A DNA stretch of 64,000 bases from Roseibacterium elongatum DSM 19469 (GTDB lineage: Bacteria > Pseudomonadota > Alphaproteobacteria > Rhodobacterales > Rhodobacteraceae). The notes under the pieces were generated by a model. That model did no database searches and was not told where the DNA came from. It was given only the letters and a program-made list of their open reading frames with translations. The first letter of the stretch is position 1, and each line of letters opens with the position of its first letter. Both the position numbers and the translations under genes were made by a program. Below, piece by piece: positions 19,648 to 30,763 of this stretch. The stretch lies in assembly GCF_000590925.1 (NCBI RefSeq), contig NZ_CP004372.1:72001-136000 (forward strand), written 5' to 3'.

Positions 19648-20856
19648 TTACTCGGCGACGCGCGGCATGGCGGCCATCACCTCGTCGCGGATGATCTCGG
19701 CGATCAGGCCCGCGTCGGCGACGGAAAATGTCAGCGGCAGGCGCATGTCGATGAGGCCGGCAAGGATCGCATCGGTGCGCGGCAGCGATTGCGGCGGTGC
19801 ATAACGCCAGCTGTCATAGCGGGATGTGAAGGCCACAGGCTCCTCAGCACCGAACCATTTCAACTCGACACCCCGCGCGGCGCAGCCCCGCAGGACCGTT
19901 GCAATCGTCGTGGGCGCGGCACCCGGCAGGCGAAACTGGATGGAGGATCCGACGATCGACTCGCGCGCGTCGCGCTTGATCACGGCCAGTCCGGGGGTGT
20001 TGCGCAGGCCGTCTTCGACCGTCGTGTAAAGGTCGTTCCACCGGGCCACCTGACGTGGCAGGTCGGCCAGTTGAACCCGCAGGATCGCCGCACGCAGATG
20101 ATCCATGCGGCCGGACACATTGGGGGTCGCCCACTTTACCTTTTCGAACGTTTCCACAGGCGGACTGGCCGTGTGACGGGGGTAAAGCATATAGCTTCCC
20201 GATAACAATACAGCGCGCGCCATGACCTCGGGATCGTCCGAGATCACCAGCCCGCCCTCGCCGGAATTGATGTGTTTGTAGGTCTGTGTCGAATAGCAGC
20301 CGATCAGCCCGTGCCGCCCCGACGGGACACCGTTCCACGCCGCGCCCATGGTGTGCGCGCAATCCTCGATCACCGCGACACCGGCCGCGTCGCAGATGCG
20401 CATCAGCCGATCCATGTCGCAGATATGTCCGCGCATGTGGCTGAGCAGCAGGACCTTTGCGCCACTGTCCACCACGCGTCGGGAAAGGTCGTCGAGATCG
20501 ATGGTCAACGCCTCGGTCGTCTCGACAAAGACCGGCTCGGCCCCGACGCTGGCGATCGCCCCCGGCACGGGAGCGAGCGTGAAACCGTTCGACAGCACCT
20601 TGTCGCCCGGCCCGACCCCCAGCGCACGCAGGGCGCAGGACATGGCATACCCGCCTGAGGCGACGGCAAGCGCGTATTTGGCGCCGGTAAAGGCGGCGAA
20701 TTCCTCTTCGAGATGCGCGACCTCGCCGACCTCGCCCTCGGCCAGATTGTAGCGATGCAGCCGCCCGGTACGCATGACGGCGATCGCGGCCTCGATCGCG
20801 GCCTCCGGCAAGGACTCTTGCTGGGTGAAACTGCCTGTGAAAACGCGTTTTTCCAT
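19648..20856 (-). CDS. DegT/DnrJ/EryC1/StrS-family PLP aminotransferase
   Basis: 402 residues, fold type I. The Schiff-base Lys lies in YSTQTYKHINSGEGG, with the upstream Asp of AVIEDCAHTMG and the phosphate-binding ASGGYAMSCAL segment. The family transaminates keto-sugar nucleotides, or in some members amino-inositol or other carbonyls. Nothing nearby encodes sugar-nucleotide enzymes or glycosyltransferases, so the substrate is unknown. The gene is on its own, upstream-adjacent on the minus strand to the phosphatase gene at 20905. Confidence 0.82.
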   Translation of the reverse strand: MEKRVFTGSFTQQESLPEAAIEAAIAVMRTGRLHRYNLAEGEVGEVAHLEEEFAAFTGAKYALAVASGGYAMSCALRALGVGPGDKVLSNGFTLAPVPGAIASVGAEPVFVETTEALTIDLDDLSRRVVDSGAKVLLLSHMRGHICDMDRLMRICDAAGVAVIEDCAHTMGAAWNGVPSGRHGLIGCYSTQTYKHINSGEGGLVISDDPEVMARAVLLSGSYMLYPRHTASPPVETFEKVKWATPNVSGRMDHLRAAILRVQLADLPRQVARWNDLYTTVEDGLRNTPGLAVIKRDARESIVGSSIQFRLPGAAPTTIATVLRGCAARGVELKWFGAEEPVAFTSRYDSWRYAPPQSLPRTDAILAGLIDMRLPLTFSVADAGLIAEIIRDEVMAAMPRVAE

Positions 20857-20904
20857 GCTCAGACCATCACTGCCGCGGGGGCGGGCGTCAATCCGACGCC
20901 GCCG

Positions 20905-21573
20905 TCAGGGGATAAGAGTGTCGAGGACGCGATCGAGATCGTCGAAATGATCGAGCAGCGCCTCGGGTGACAGGTCGGCCACGGCCCGCCCCGTCGGGCC
21001 AAAGGTGACGAGGGCACAGGGCACGCCCGCGGCGCGCGCCGTCGCGCGATCGGTGACGGTATCGCCGATCAGGATCGAGCGCGCCACATCCCCGCCCGCC
21101 CCGGTGACGGCGGCGCGATAGGGGGCGGGGTCGGGCTTGCGCACCGGCAGCGTATCGGCCCCGACAAGCGAGGTGAACAGCCCCAGGATGCCCAGCCGCT
21201 CGAGCAATTGCACGGCCAGCGCCTCGGGCTTGTTGGTGCAGATGCCCACGCCGACACCGGCGGCGTGCAGACGTTCAACGGCCGCGACGGCCCCGGGATA
21301 GAGCGTGGTGTGCTCGTCGATCGCCCGACCATAGGCGGCCAGCAACAAGGGATAGCCCCGCTCGATCACGTCGTCTGACGCCTCAAGGCCCATCCGTGTG
21401 CAGGCCAGGTGCAGCATCGCGCGACCGCCCCGAAAGGCCGTGGCATCATCGGCCCCCCGTGTCAGATGCGGCGCATGCCCCATTTCGACCAGCGCAGCAT
21501 TGGCGGCCGCGATCAGGTCCCCGCTGGTATCGGCCAGCGTTCCGTCGAGATCGAAAATCACCGTGCGTGTCAT
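20905..21573 (-). CDS. gph: HAD-family phosphatase, phosphoglycolate phosphatase-like
   Basis: 222 residues from ATG 21573 (an in-frame ATG at 21585 is possible). HAD motifs: FDLDGTLADT with nucleophile Asp, ICTNKPEAL (motif II Thr), Lys in RKPDP and the acidic GDTVTD. The helical cap fits phosphoglycolate phosphatase, which dephosphorylates 2-phosphoglycolate to glycolate, but related HADs act on other sugar phosphates. It is divergent from glmU. If truly Gph, its product glycolate could be oxidised to glyoxylate, the input of the bhc cycle at 52.7 kb. Confidence 0.75.
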   Translation of the reverse strand: MTRTVIFDLDGTLADTSGDLIAAANAALVEMGHAPHLTRGADDATAFRGGRAMLHLACTRMGLEASDDVIERGYPLLLAAYGRAIDEHTTLYPGAVAAVERLHAAGVGVGICTNKPEALAVQLLERLGILGLFTSLVGADTLPVRKPDPAPYRAAVTGAGGDVARSILIGDTVTDRATARAAGVPCALVTFGPTGRAVADLSPEALLDHFDDLDRVLDTLIP

Positions 21574-21709
21574 CAAGGCCCCCATTGCGACCGTCGGCAG
21601 ATAATTGCCCATGCTTGAAACAGGCTGACGGGCAAAGTGACCGGGCACTTGCTTGGCACCCCGACCCCGCTTGGATAGAACGCGGCCAAGCAAAGGGAAA
21701 CCCGGATAA

Positions 21710-23077
21710 ATGGCGCAGAACTCTCCTCGACCCATCGCCCTGATCGTGCTGGCCGCCGGTGCCGGGACGCGCATGAAATCGGACCTTCCGAAACCGCTGC
21801 ACCCGATCGGTGGGGCGCCGATGATCGCCCATGCGCTTGCGGCCGGGCGTGCATTGGAGCCGGCGCGGATCGTCGTTGTCACAGGCCACGGGGCCGAGGC
21901 CGTGGAAACCGCCCTGGACGAGATCGCGCCCGAGGTCGTCTGCGTCCGCCAGGACCGGCAACTGGGCACGGGCCATGCCGTCTTGCAGGCGGCCCCGGCG
22001 CTGGAGGGGTTCGAGGGCGACGCGGTGGTCCTCTATGCCGACACCCCCTTTGTCAGCGCGGCCACCTTGCGCAGCATGCAGGCTGCGCGCGCCGACCATG
22101 ACATCGTGGTGCTTGGGTTTCGCGCCGCTGATCCAGGCCGCTACGGCCGCCTGCTGATGGAGGGCGAGCGCCTGGTCCGCATCGTCGAGGCCAAGGACGC
22201 CACGCCCGAACAGCTTGGCATCGACTTGTGCAACTCGGGGCTGCTGGCGGCGGATGCCGGCCAGTTGATGAGCCTGCTGGCACAGGTCGAAACCGATAAC
22301 GCGGCGGGCGAATACTACCTGACCGATCTGGCCGAGATCGCCGCGTCGCAGGGCCTGTCGGCCACGGCGATCCTGTGTTCCGAGGCCGAGACGCTGGGCA
22401 TCAACTCGCGCGCGGAACTGGCCGCCGCCGAAGCGCAGTTTCAACGCCTGAAACGCGCCGAGTTGCTGGACAATGGCGTCACCATGACCGCGCCCGAGAC
22501 GGTCATCCTGTCGGCCGACACATGGGTGGGGCGCGACGCCACGGTCGAGCCCTATGTCGTCTTCGGCCCTAGCGTGACGGTGGAATCCGGAGCCACGATC
22601 CGCGCGTTTTCGCATCTCGAAGCGGCCCATGTCAGCGCCGGCGCCATCGTCGGCCCCTATGCCCGGCTACGGCCCGGCGCAGAGATCGGAAACGACGCCC
22701 ATATCGGAAATTTCGTCGAGGTGAAGGCCGCGCGGATCGGCGAAGGTGCCAAGGTCAATCACCTCACCTATATCGGCGATGCCGAGATCGGCGACCGAAC
22801 GAATGTCGGGGCCGGCACGGTCACCTGCAATTACGACGGTGTCTTCAAGCACCGTACTGTCATCGGAAAGGACACGTTCATCGGATCGGACACCATGCTG
22901 GTGGCGCCGGTGCGCGTGGGGGACAAGGCGATGACGGCCTCGGGGTCGGTGATCACGCGGGATGTGCCCGACGGGGCCATGGCCCTGGCGCGGGCGAAAC
23001 AGGTCGACAAGCCCGGGCTGGCCATACGCCTGATGACACGCTTGCGCGAGGCAAAGGCAGCACGGGCCAAGGACTAG
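21710..23077 (+). CDS. glmU: Bifunctional N-acetylglucosamine-1-phosphate uridyltransferase / glucosamine-1-phosphate acetyltransferase
   Basis: 455 residues. The N-terminal pyrophosphorylase domain shows LAAGAGTRMKSDLPKPLHPI. The C-terminal left-handed beta-helix (from about 250) is built of hexapeptides and holds the acetyltransferase site (PGAEIGNDAHIGNFVEVKAA, NYDGVFKHRT). The enzyme makes UDP-GlcNAc for peptidoglycan and LPS. glmS begins 29 bases downstream on the same strand, so the two consecutive pathway genes form an operon. Confidence 0.96.
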   Translation: MAQNSPRPIALIVLAAGAGTRMKSDLPKPLHPIGGAPMIAHALAAGRALEPARIVVVTGHGAEAVETALDEIAPEVVCVRQDRQLGTGHAVLQAAPALEGFEGDAVVLYADTPFVSAATLRSMQAARADHDIVVLGFRAADPGRYGRLLMEGERLVRIVEAKDATPEQLGIDLCNSGLLAADAGQLMSLLAQVETDNAAGEYYLTDLAEIAASQGLSATAILCSEAETLGINSRAELAAAEAQFQRLKRAELLDNGVTMTAPETVILSADTWVGRDATVEPYVVFGPSVTVESGATIRAFSHLEAAHVSAGAIVGPYARLRPGAEIGNDAHIGNFVEVKAARIGEGAKVNHLTYIGDAEIGDRTNVGAGTVTCNYDGVFKHRTVIGKDTFIGSDTMLVAPVRVGDKAMTASGSVITRDVPDGAMALARAKQVDKPGLAIRLMTRLREAKAARAKD

Positions 23078-23106
23078 CGGCCAGAGCAGAAAAGGACGGA
23101 CTTCGC

Positions 23107-25508
<2,402 letters not shown>

Positions 25509-25512
<4 letters not shown>

Positions 25513-26190
25513 CGCCCGAGGCCGCATTGGCGACGCTGAGGGCCGAAGCCAACCCCGCGCGCGCCGCGCAGATGCACGCCTATCACAAGATCGACCGCCC
25601 CTATCTGGGCCTGTCAAACGGACGGGTGGCCGAACTGGCAATCGCGTGGCGCAAGGCGACCACCCTGCCCGCGCGCGTGGCCTTGGCCCAAGGACTATGG
25701 GCCAGCAACATCCACGAGGCGCGGATCGCGGCGGCCAAGCTGTTCCTGCAGGGCCCGCATTCGCCCCGATGACAGCGCCGCCTGGGCCTGCCTTGCCGGT
25801 TTCGTGCCCGCGTTCGACAGTTGGGCCATTGCCGATGCCGTGGCGCAGGCCGGGGCCAAGCGCGTCGTGGCGGACCCGTCGCGGCTGGACGAGATCGAGG
25901 GCTGGACGCGCGCGGATGACCTGTGGACGCGCCGTGCCGCGCTGATCTTCACCCTGCCCTTCACCAAGTTGCGCCACCCGACCCCGATGGAGCGGGCCGC
26001 CCGTGACCGCATCCTGGGATGGTGCGCGGGCTATGCCGATGACCCCGCGTGGTCCATCCAGAAAGCGGTGGCATGGTGGGTGCGCGAGCTGTCGAAAAAA
26101 GACGCCGCGCGCGCCCGCGCCTTTCTGGACGCTCATGGCGAGCGCCTGAAACCCTGGGCCGCGAAAGAAGCCGCGCGCCATCTGTCCTGA
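25509..26190 (+). CDS. DNA alkylation repair (AlkD-like HEAT-repeat) protein, frameshifted in this sequence
   Basis: The gene begins GTG TPEAALATLRAEANPARAAQ at 25509, overlapping the previous stop (GTGA). The N part (YLGLSNGRVAELAIAWRK, ASNIHEARIAAAKLFLQ) breaks at the GGGCCC of 25751-25756, and the rest resumes in another frame as RPDDSAAWACLAGFVPAFDS through WSIQKAVAWWVRELSKKDA. Deleting one G restores 226 residues. The helix-rich pattern with paired Trp/Asp residues fits the AlkC/AlkD superfamily (PF08713), which removes or binds N3/N7-alkylated bases. Activity is inferred from family only. Confidence 0.78.
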
Positions 26191-26243
26191 GGCGCCGTTT
26201 TCGCCGGCGAAAACCGGTCGGAAAAGCCGGCTTTTCCGGCGCC
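26191..26243. terminator. Double palindrome filling the gap between convergent genes
   Basis: Two perfect 18-base palindromes, 26197-26214 (GTTTTCGCC/GGCGAAAAC) and 26220-26237 (GGAAAAGCC/GGCTTTTCC), are enclosed by two GGCGCC hexamers (26191-26196 and 26238-26243). The unit occupies exactly the space between the AlkD-like stop (26190) and the stop of the leftward dehydratase (26245). It has the same A4/T4-in-stem design as the element at 19556-19620 and probably terminates both genes. Confidence 0.65.
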
Positions 26244-26244
26244 C

Positions 26245-27216
26245 TCAGGCCTCGGGCACCCCGCCTTGCATCACGGTCAGGAACCAGTCGGTGTCGATAT
26301 TGCCACCACACAGGATCACGCCGACCTTCTTGCCCGCCATCGCCGCGCGTTCCTGCATCAATCCGACCAGTGGGGCCGCCCCTGCGCCTTCGGCAAGGTT
26401 GTGGGTATCGCGATAATAGATGCGGATCGCCTCGGCCACCTCGGCATCCGACACGGTGAGGATGCGCGCGGCCTTTTGGCCGTAGATCTCCAACGCCTCG
26501 GCGACGGGGACGCGCACCGCCATGCCATCGGCAAAGGTGCGCGCGCTGTCGGTGGCGATCAATTCGCCCGCCTCGGCCGACAATTTTGCGGTCTGGGCGT
26601 TTTCACTGACGACGCCCACGATCTCGGCCTTGGCACCCAGCGCGTCGCGCGCAAGGATCGTGCCGCAGATGCCCGAGCCGCAGCCGATGGGCACATAGAT
26701 CGTGTCGAGGTCGGGCACGGCCGAGAACAGCTCATACCCGTAGGTCGCCACCCCCCGCACCAGTTCGGGGTGAAAGGGCGGCACGAGGAACAGGCCCTCG
26801 GCCTCGGCGACGTGGATGGCCTCTTCACGGGCGGTGTCGAAATCTTCGCCGAACTCGATCACCTCGGCCCCGAAGGCCCGCATCGCCGCGTTCTTTTCCA
26901 CCGAATTGCCGCGCGGGACATAGACCTTGGCGGTCAGCCCGGCAGCGACGGCGGCGCGCGCCTGCCCCTGACCGTGATTGCCGCGCGTCGCGGTGCAGAT
27001 GCCCGGCACATCCGGGTGCGTCCGCCGCAGCCAGTCGATGAAGGTGATCGCGCCGCGCACCTTGAACGAGCCGGTCGGCGTGTGGTTCTCGTGCTTGATC
27101 CAGACCTCGGCCCCGAAGCGTGCGGCCAGTTGCGGCCACGCATATTGCGGGGTCGGCTGCATCTGCGTGGTGACAAGGGCGTGGGCGGCCTGAAGGTCGG
27201 AGTGGGAAAACTGCAT
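26245..27216 (-). CDS. Threonine dehydratase-like PLP enzyme (fold type II)
   Basis: 323 residues. The PLP Lys is in TGSFKVRGAITF, the substrate loop in TRGNHGQGQA, and the phosphate-binding glycine loop in PIGCGSGICG. It lacks the C-terminal ACT regulatory domain of biosynthetic IlvA, so it is a catabolic type: threonine/serine ammonia-lyase, or a relative such as the hydroxyectoine-pathway dehydratase EutB. It is about the same size as BhcB (53929) but belongs to a different subgroup by its motifs. It is divergent from the SDR gene. Confidence 0.8.
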   Translation of the reverse strand: MQFSHSDLQAAHALVTTQMQPTPQYAWPQLAARFGAEVWIKHENHTPTGSFKVRGAITFIDWLRRTHPDVPGICTATRGNHGQGQARAAVAAGLTAKVYVPRGNSVEKNAAMRAFGAEVIEFGEDFDTAREEAIHVAEAEGLFLVPPFHPELVRGVATYGYELFSAVPDLDTIYVPIGCGSGICGTILARDALGAKAEIVGVVSENAQTAKLSAEAGELIATDSARTFADGMAVRVPVAEALEIYGQKAARILTVSDAEVAEAIRIYYRDTHNLAEGAGAAPLVGLMQERAAMAGKKVGVILCGGNIDTDWFLTVMQGGVPEA

Positions 27217-27329
27217 GCGGGCCTCGGGGGAGTGTGTTCTGCCCGCTCACCCTATCGAGCCACCCCCTGCTTGCAAGGCACCGATGGCGGGGCCTAGGGT
27301 CGCGGCACAGCCAGAGGGAGACACCGGCC

Positions 27330-27974
27330 ATGACCATCCTGATCACCGGCGCAAATCGGGGCATCGGCAAAGGGCTGACCGATGGCTATGTGGCGCGCGG
27401 CGAGACCGTCATCGCGACGGCGCGCGCCGCCGATGGGTGCCTGCCCCTCGATGTGAGCGACCCGGCCTCGGTCGCGGCGCTGGCCGAGCGGCTGCAGGGC
27501 CAAGCCATCGATACGCTGATCTGCAATGCCGGGATCTACCCCGACAAGGGCCAGTCGCTCGACCATGGCTACCCGCCCGATATGTGGGCCGAGGTCTTTG
27601 CCGTGAACGTCACCGGGGTCTTTCTGACGGTGCAGGCGCTCCTGCCCAACCTGTCCATGGCCGCCGCGCCGAAAATCGCCATCATCTCAAGCCAGATGGG
27701 ATCGGATACGCGGGCGCCGGGGGGCAGCTACATCTACCGCGCGTCGAAGGCGGCGGCGCTGAACCTCGGGCGGAACCTGGCGACAGACCTGCGCCCGCGG
27801 GGCATCGCCGTCGGCATCTACCACCCCGGCTGGGTCCGGACCGACATGGGCACGGACGCCGCCGAGATCGGCCCGGAGGACAGCGTGACGGGCCTGATCG
27901 ACCGGTTCGACGCACTGTCGCTGGAGACGACCGGCTGTTTCGAGACATGGGACGGGAGGGCGCATCCCTATTGA
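27330..27974 (+). CDS. Short-chain dehydrogenase/reductase
   Basis: 214 residues from ATG 27330. TGANRGIGKG (residues 6-15) is the dinucleotide-binding motif, NAG near residue 70 the structural motif, and the catalytic Ser-Tyr-Lys lie around ISSQMGS and YIYRASKAAALN. It belongs to the classical SDR family of single-gene oxidoreductases. The preference for NAD or NADP and the substrate cannot be told. A GC hairpin repeat follows its stop codon. Confidence 0.82.
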   Translation: MTILITGANRGIGKGLTDGYVARGETVIATARAADGCLPLDVSDPASVAALAERLQGQAIDTLICNAGIYPDKGQSLDHGYPPDMWAEVFAVNVTGVFLTVQALLPNLSMAAAPKIAIISSQMGSDTRAPGGSYIYRASKAAALNLGRNLATDLRPRGIAVGIYHPGWVRTDMGTDAAEIGPEDSVTGLIDRFDALSLETTGCFETWDGRAHPY

Positions 27975-27982
27975 GGACGCAT

Positions 27983-28060
27983 CGCCCCGGCGTGCCGCAC
28001 GGGGCGACCCGTCGGGGGCGCTGCCCCCGGACCCCCCGGACGTATTTCCGCCAAGAAGAC
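27983..28060 (+). repeat. Intergenic hairpin repeat, copy A (plus orientation)
   Basis: A first hairpin (CGCCCCG/CGGGGCG, 27983-28006) is followed by the repeat proper at 28011-28060: CGGGGGC-GCT-GCCCCCG hairpin, a C6 tract, then CGTATTTCCGCCAAGAAGAC. Copies B (56150-56205) and C (57229-57284, inverted) share the G5C/GC5 hairpin, the CCCCC tract and an AT-rich tail of the form TATTT...CAAGATGAAG. All three lie just after gene ends. I recall this type of 3'-end repeat being common in Rhodobacterales. Confidence 0.7.
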
Positions 28061-28144
28061 GGGGCCGAAGGCATCAAACACCTTGCGGCAAAGGGGCCAG
28101 CGGCCTAAGAGGCGCCCGGTAACAAAGAGGGACGGGGCGCGCAT

Positions 28145-29383
28145 ATGCCCATTCTGGTCATGAAGTTCGGCGGCACAAGCGTGGGTTCGCTCGACCGCAT
28201 CCATCGCGCCGCCAAGCGGATCGGCCGCGAGGTGGCCAATGGCTATGACGTGATCGTCATCGTCAGCGCCATGTCGGGCGAGACGAACAAGCTGGTCGGC
28301 TATGTCGAGGAAACCTCGCCGCTGTTCGATGCGCGCGAGTATGACGCCGTCGTGTCCTCGGGCGAGAACGTGACCGCCGGGTTGATGGCGCTGACCCTGC
28401 AGGAAATGGATGTTCCGGCGCGCAGTTGGCAGGGCTGGCAAGTGCCGGTGCGCACAACCAGCGCCCATGCCAGCGCCCGGATCGAAGAGATCCCCAGCGA
28501 CAACATTCTGGCCAAGTTCTCGGAGGGCATGCGTGTCGCCGTCGTGGCGGGCTTTCAGGGCATCAGCCCCGAGGGCCGCATCACCACGTTGGGGCGCGGC
28601 GGGTCCGATACCACGGCCGTGGCCTTTGCCGCCGCCTTTGAGGCCGAGCGCTGCGATATCTACACCGACGTGGACGGCGTCTACACCACCGATCCGCGCA
28701 TCACGGCCAAGGCGCGCAAGCTGGACCGCATCGCGTTCGAGGAGATGCTCGAACTGGCTTCGCTCGGGGCCAAGGTGCTGCAGACACGGTCGGTCGAACT
28801 GGCCATGCGCTACAATGTCAAACTGCGGGTTCTGTCGAGTTTCGAGGAACCCAGCGATGAAGCGGGCACGCTGGTCTGTGCCGAGGAGGATATCGTGGAA
28901 AGCAATGTCGTGGCCGGGGTCGCCTATTCCCGCGAGGAAGCCAAGCTGACGCTGACCCATGTCGAGGACCGGCCCGGCATCGCCGCCGCGATCTTTGGCC
29001 CGCTGGCCGATGCCGGCGTGAACGTGGACATGATCGTGCAGAACATCTCGGATGCGGGCACGACCGACATGACCTTTTCCTGCCCGGTCAACGAGGTGAA
29101 GCGTGCCGAAAAGGCCCTTGCCGCGGCACGTGAGGCCAACGAGATCGGCTTTGCCGAGCTGATCGCCGATACCGAAGTCGCCAAGGTCTCGATCGTGGGC
29201 ATCGGCATGCGCAGCCATGCGGGTGTCGCCGCCAAGATGTTCAAGACGCTGCGCGACGAGGGCATCAACATCAAGGTCATCACCACATCCGAGATCAAGG
29301 TCTCGGTGCTGATCGATCGCAAATACATGGAACTGGCCGTTCAGGCGCTCCATGATGCGTTCGAACTGGACAAGGCCGCCTGA
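28145..29383 (+). CDS. lysC: Aspartate kinase
   Basis: 412 residues. The N-terminal kinase has MKFGGTSVGSLDRI (nucleotide and aspartate binding) and GRGGSDTTAVAFAAAF. Two C-terminal ACT domains (from about 265: LTHVEDRPGIAAAIFGPLAD and VSIVGIGMRSHAGVAAKMF) provide feedback control by lysine and/or threonine. It phosphorylates aspartate, the first step to Lys, Thr, Met and diaminopimelate. The start ATG gives MPILVMKFGGTS, the usual alphaproteobacterial N terminus. An internal start for a separate beta subunit was not sought. Confidence 0.95.
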   Translation: MPILVMKFGGTSVGSLDRIHRAAKRIGREVANGYDVIVIVSAMSGETNKLVGYVEETSPLFDAREYDAVVSSGENVTAGLMALTLQEMDVPARSWQGWQVPVRTTSAHASARIEEIPSDNILAKFSEGMRVAVVAGFQGISPEGRITTLGRGGSDTTAVAFAAAFEAERCDIYTDVDGVYTTDPRITAKARKLDRIAFEEMLELASLGAKVLQTRSVELAMRYNVKLRVLSSFEEPSDEAGTLVCAEEDIVESNVVAGVAYSREEAKLTLTHVEDRPGIAAAIFGPLADAGVNVDMIVQNISDAGTTDMTFSCPVNEVKRAEKALAAAREANEIGFAELIADTEVAKVSIVGIGMRSHAGVAAKMFKTLRDEGINIKVITTSEIKVSVLIDRKYMELAVQALHDAFELDKAA

Positions 29384-29494
29384 CAGGGCACATGGCCACG
29401 CCCGACGGTCCAATGGTTTGCGGGCCTTGACACCACAGCCGCAAAGCCCACCCTGACGGCTGCGACCAGGGGACGGGGACAGGGGGGCGCACCC

Positions 29495-30655
29495 ATGCGC
29501 ATCATCGATATCTGCGAGGTGACGAAACCGATCGCCTCGCCCATTCGCAACGCCTATATCGACTTTTCCAAGATGACGGCCAGCCTGGTGGCCGTGGTGA
29601 CCGATCAGGTCCGCGACGGGCGGCGGGTCGTTGGCTATGGGTTCAACTCGAACGGGCGCTACGGGCAAGGGGGGCTGATCCGCGAGCGGTTCCGCGACCG
29701 GGTGCTGTCCGCCGATCCCGATAGCCTGCTGGACGAGGCCGGCCTGATCGACCCCGAAAAGGTCTGGGCTGCGATGATGACGAACGAGAAACCGGGCGGG
29801 CATGGCGAACGCTCGGTCGCGGTGGGCACGATCGACATGGCGGTCTGGGATGCGGTGGCCAAGATCGCGGAAAAACCGTTGTTTCACCTGTTGGCCGACA
29901 GCGAAGGCCGCGCGCCAGAACCGCGCGTGTTCGTCTATGCGGCGGGCGGCTACTACTACCCCGGCAAGGACGACACGCAGTTGCGCACCGAGATGCGCAG
30001 CTACCTCGAACGTGGCTATACCGTCGTCAAGATGAAGATCGGCGGCGCCCCCATCGACGAGGATCGTCGCCGGATCGAGGCCGTGCTGGACGAGATCGGC
30101 CCTGACGCGCAACTGGCCGTAGATGCCAATGGCCGCTTCGATCTGGAAACCGGCATCGCCTATGCCAAGATGCTGCGCGACTATCCGCTGTTCTGGTACG
30201 AAGAGGTCGGTGACCCGCTGGACTACCAGCTTCAGGCCGCGCTGTCCGAATTCTACCCCGGCCCGATGGCCACGGGCGAGAACCTGTTCAGCCACCAGGA
30301 TGCGCGCAACCTGCTGCGCTATGGCGGCATGCGACCCGATCGCGACTGGCTGCAATTCGACTGCGCCCTGTCTTACGGGCTGGTCGAATACCGCCGCACG
30401 CTGGCGGTGCTGGATCAACTGGGCTGGTCGCGGCGGCGCTGCATCCCCCATGGCGGGCATCAGATGTCGCTGAACATTGCCGCCGGTCTGGGCCTTGGCG
30501 GCAATGAAAGCTACCCCGATCTGTTCCAGCCCTATGGCGGGTTCCCCGACGGGGTGCAGGTGATCGACGGCCATATCACCATGCCCGACCTGCCCGGCAT
30601 CGGGTTCGAGGGGAAATCCGACCTGATCGCGGAAATGCGGGCCTTGGCCGAGTGA
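29495..30655 (+). CDS. tarD: D(-)-tartrate dehydratase, enolase superfamily
   Basis: 386 residues, almost the length of the structurally studied Bradyrhizobium enzyme and strongly similar to it in remembered sequence (SPIRNAYIDFSKM, GFNSNGRYGQGGLI, VFVYAAGGYYYPGK). The Mg ligands fall at Asp210, Glu236 and Glu262; the catalytic Lys is in VVKMKIGG (Lys181) and the general acid His319 in CIPHGGHQ. It dehydrates D-tartrate to oxaloacetate. It stands alone with no transporter or regulator beside it. The assignment is unusually firm for this superfamily because of the close overall match. Confidence 0.85.
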   Translation: MRIIDICEVTKPIASPIRNAYIDFSKMTASLVAVVTDQVRDGRRVVGYGFNSNGRYGQGGLIRERFRDRVLSADPDSLLDEAGLIDPEKVWAAMMTNEKPGGHGERSVAVGTIDMAVWDAVAKIAEKPLFHLLADSEGRAPEPRVFVYAAGGYYYPGKDDTQLRTEMRSYLERGYTVVKMKIGGAPIDEDRRRIEAVLDEIGPDAQLAVDANGRFDLETGIAYAKMLRDYPLFWYEEVGDPLDYQLQAALSEFYPGPMATGENLFSHQDARNLLRYGGMRPDRDWLQFDCALSYGLVEYRRTLAVLDQLGWSRRRCIPHGGHQMSLNIAAGLGLGGNESYPDLFQPYGGFPDGVQVIDGHITMPDLPGIGFEGKSDLIAEMRALAE

Positions 30656-30763
30656 CAGGCCGGACCCGGCGTTAACCCATCTTTCGTTGCGCGCCCCTGT
30701 CCTCGCAAGGTAGGACTTTGATCTGTGGCAGCCGGAAACACGGCGCCAGAGGGCATGAGGGCG

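Noticed and set aside
26245..27216. A second BhcB, from its dehydratase fold
   Set aside because: Motifs and overall sequence differ from BhcB at 53929, and it is outside any glyoxylate gene context; threonine dehydratase-like is the safer call.
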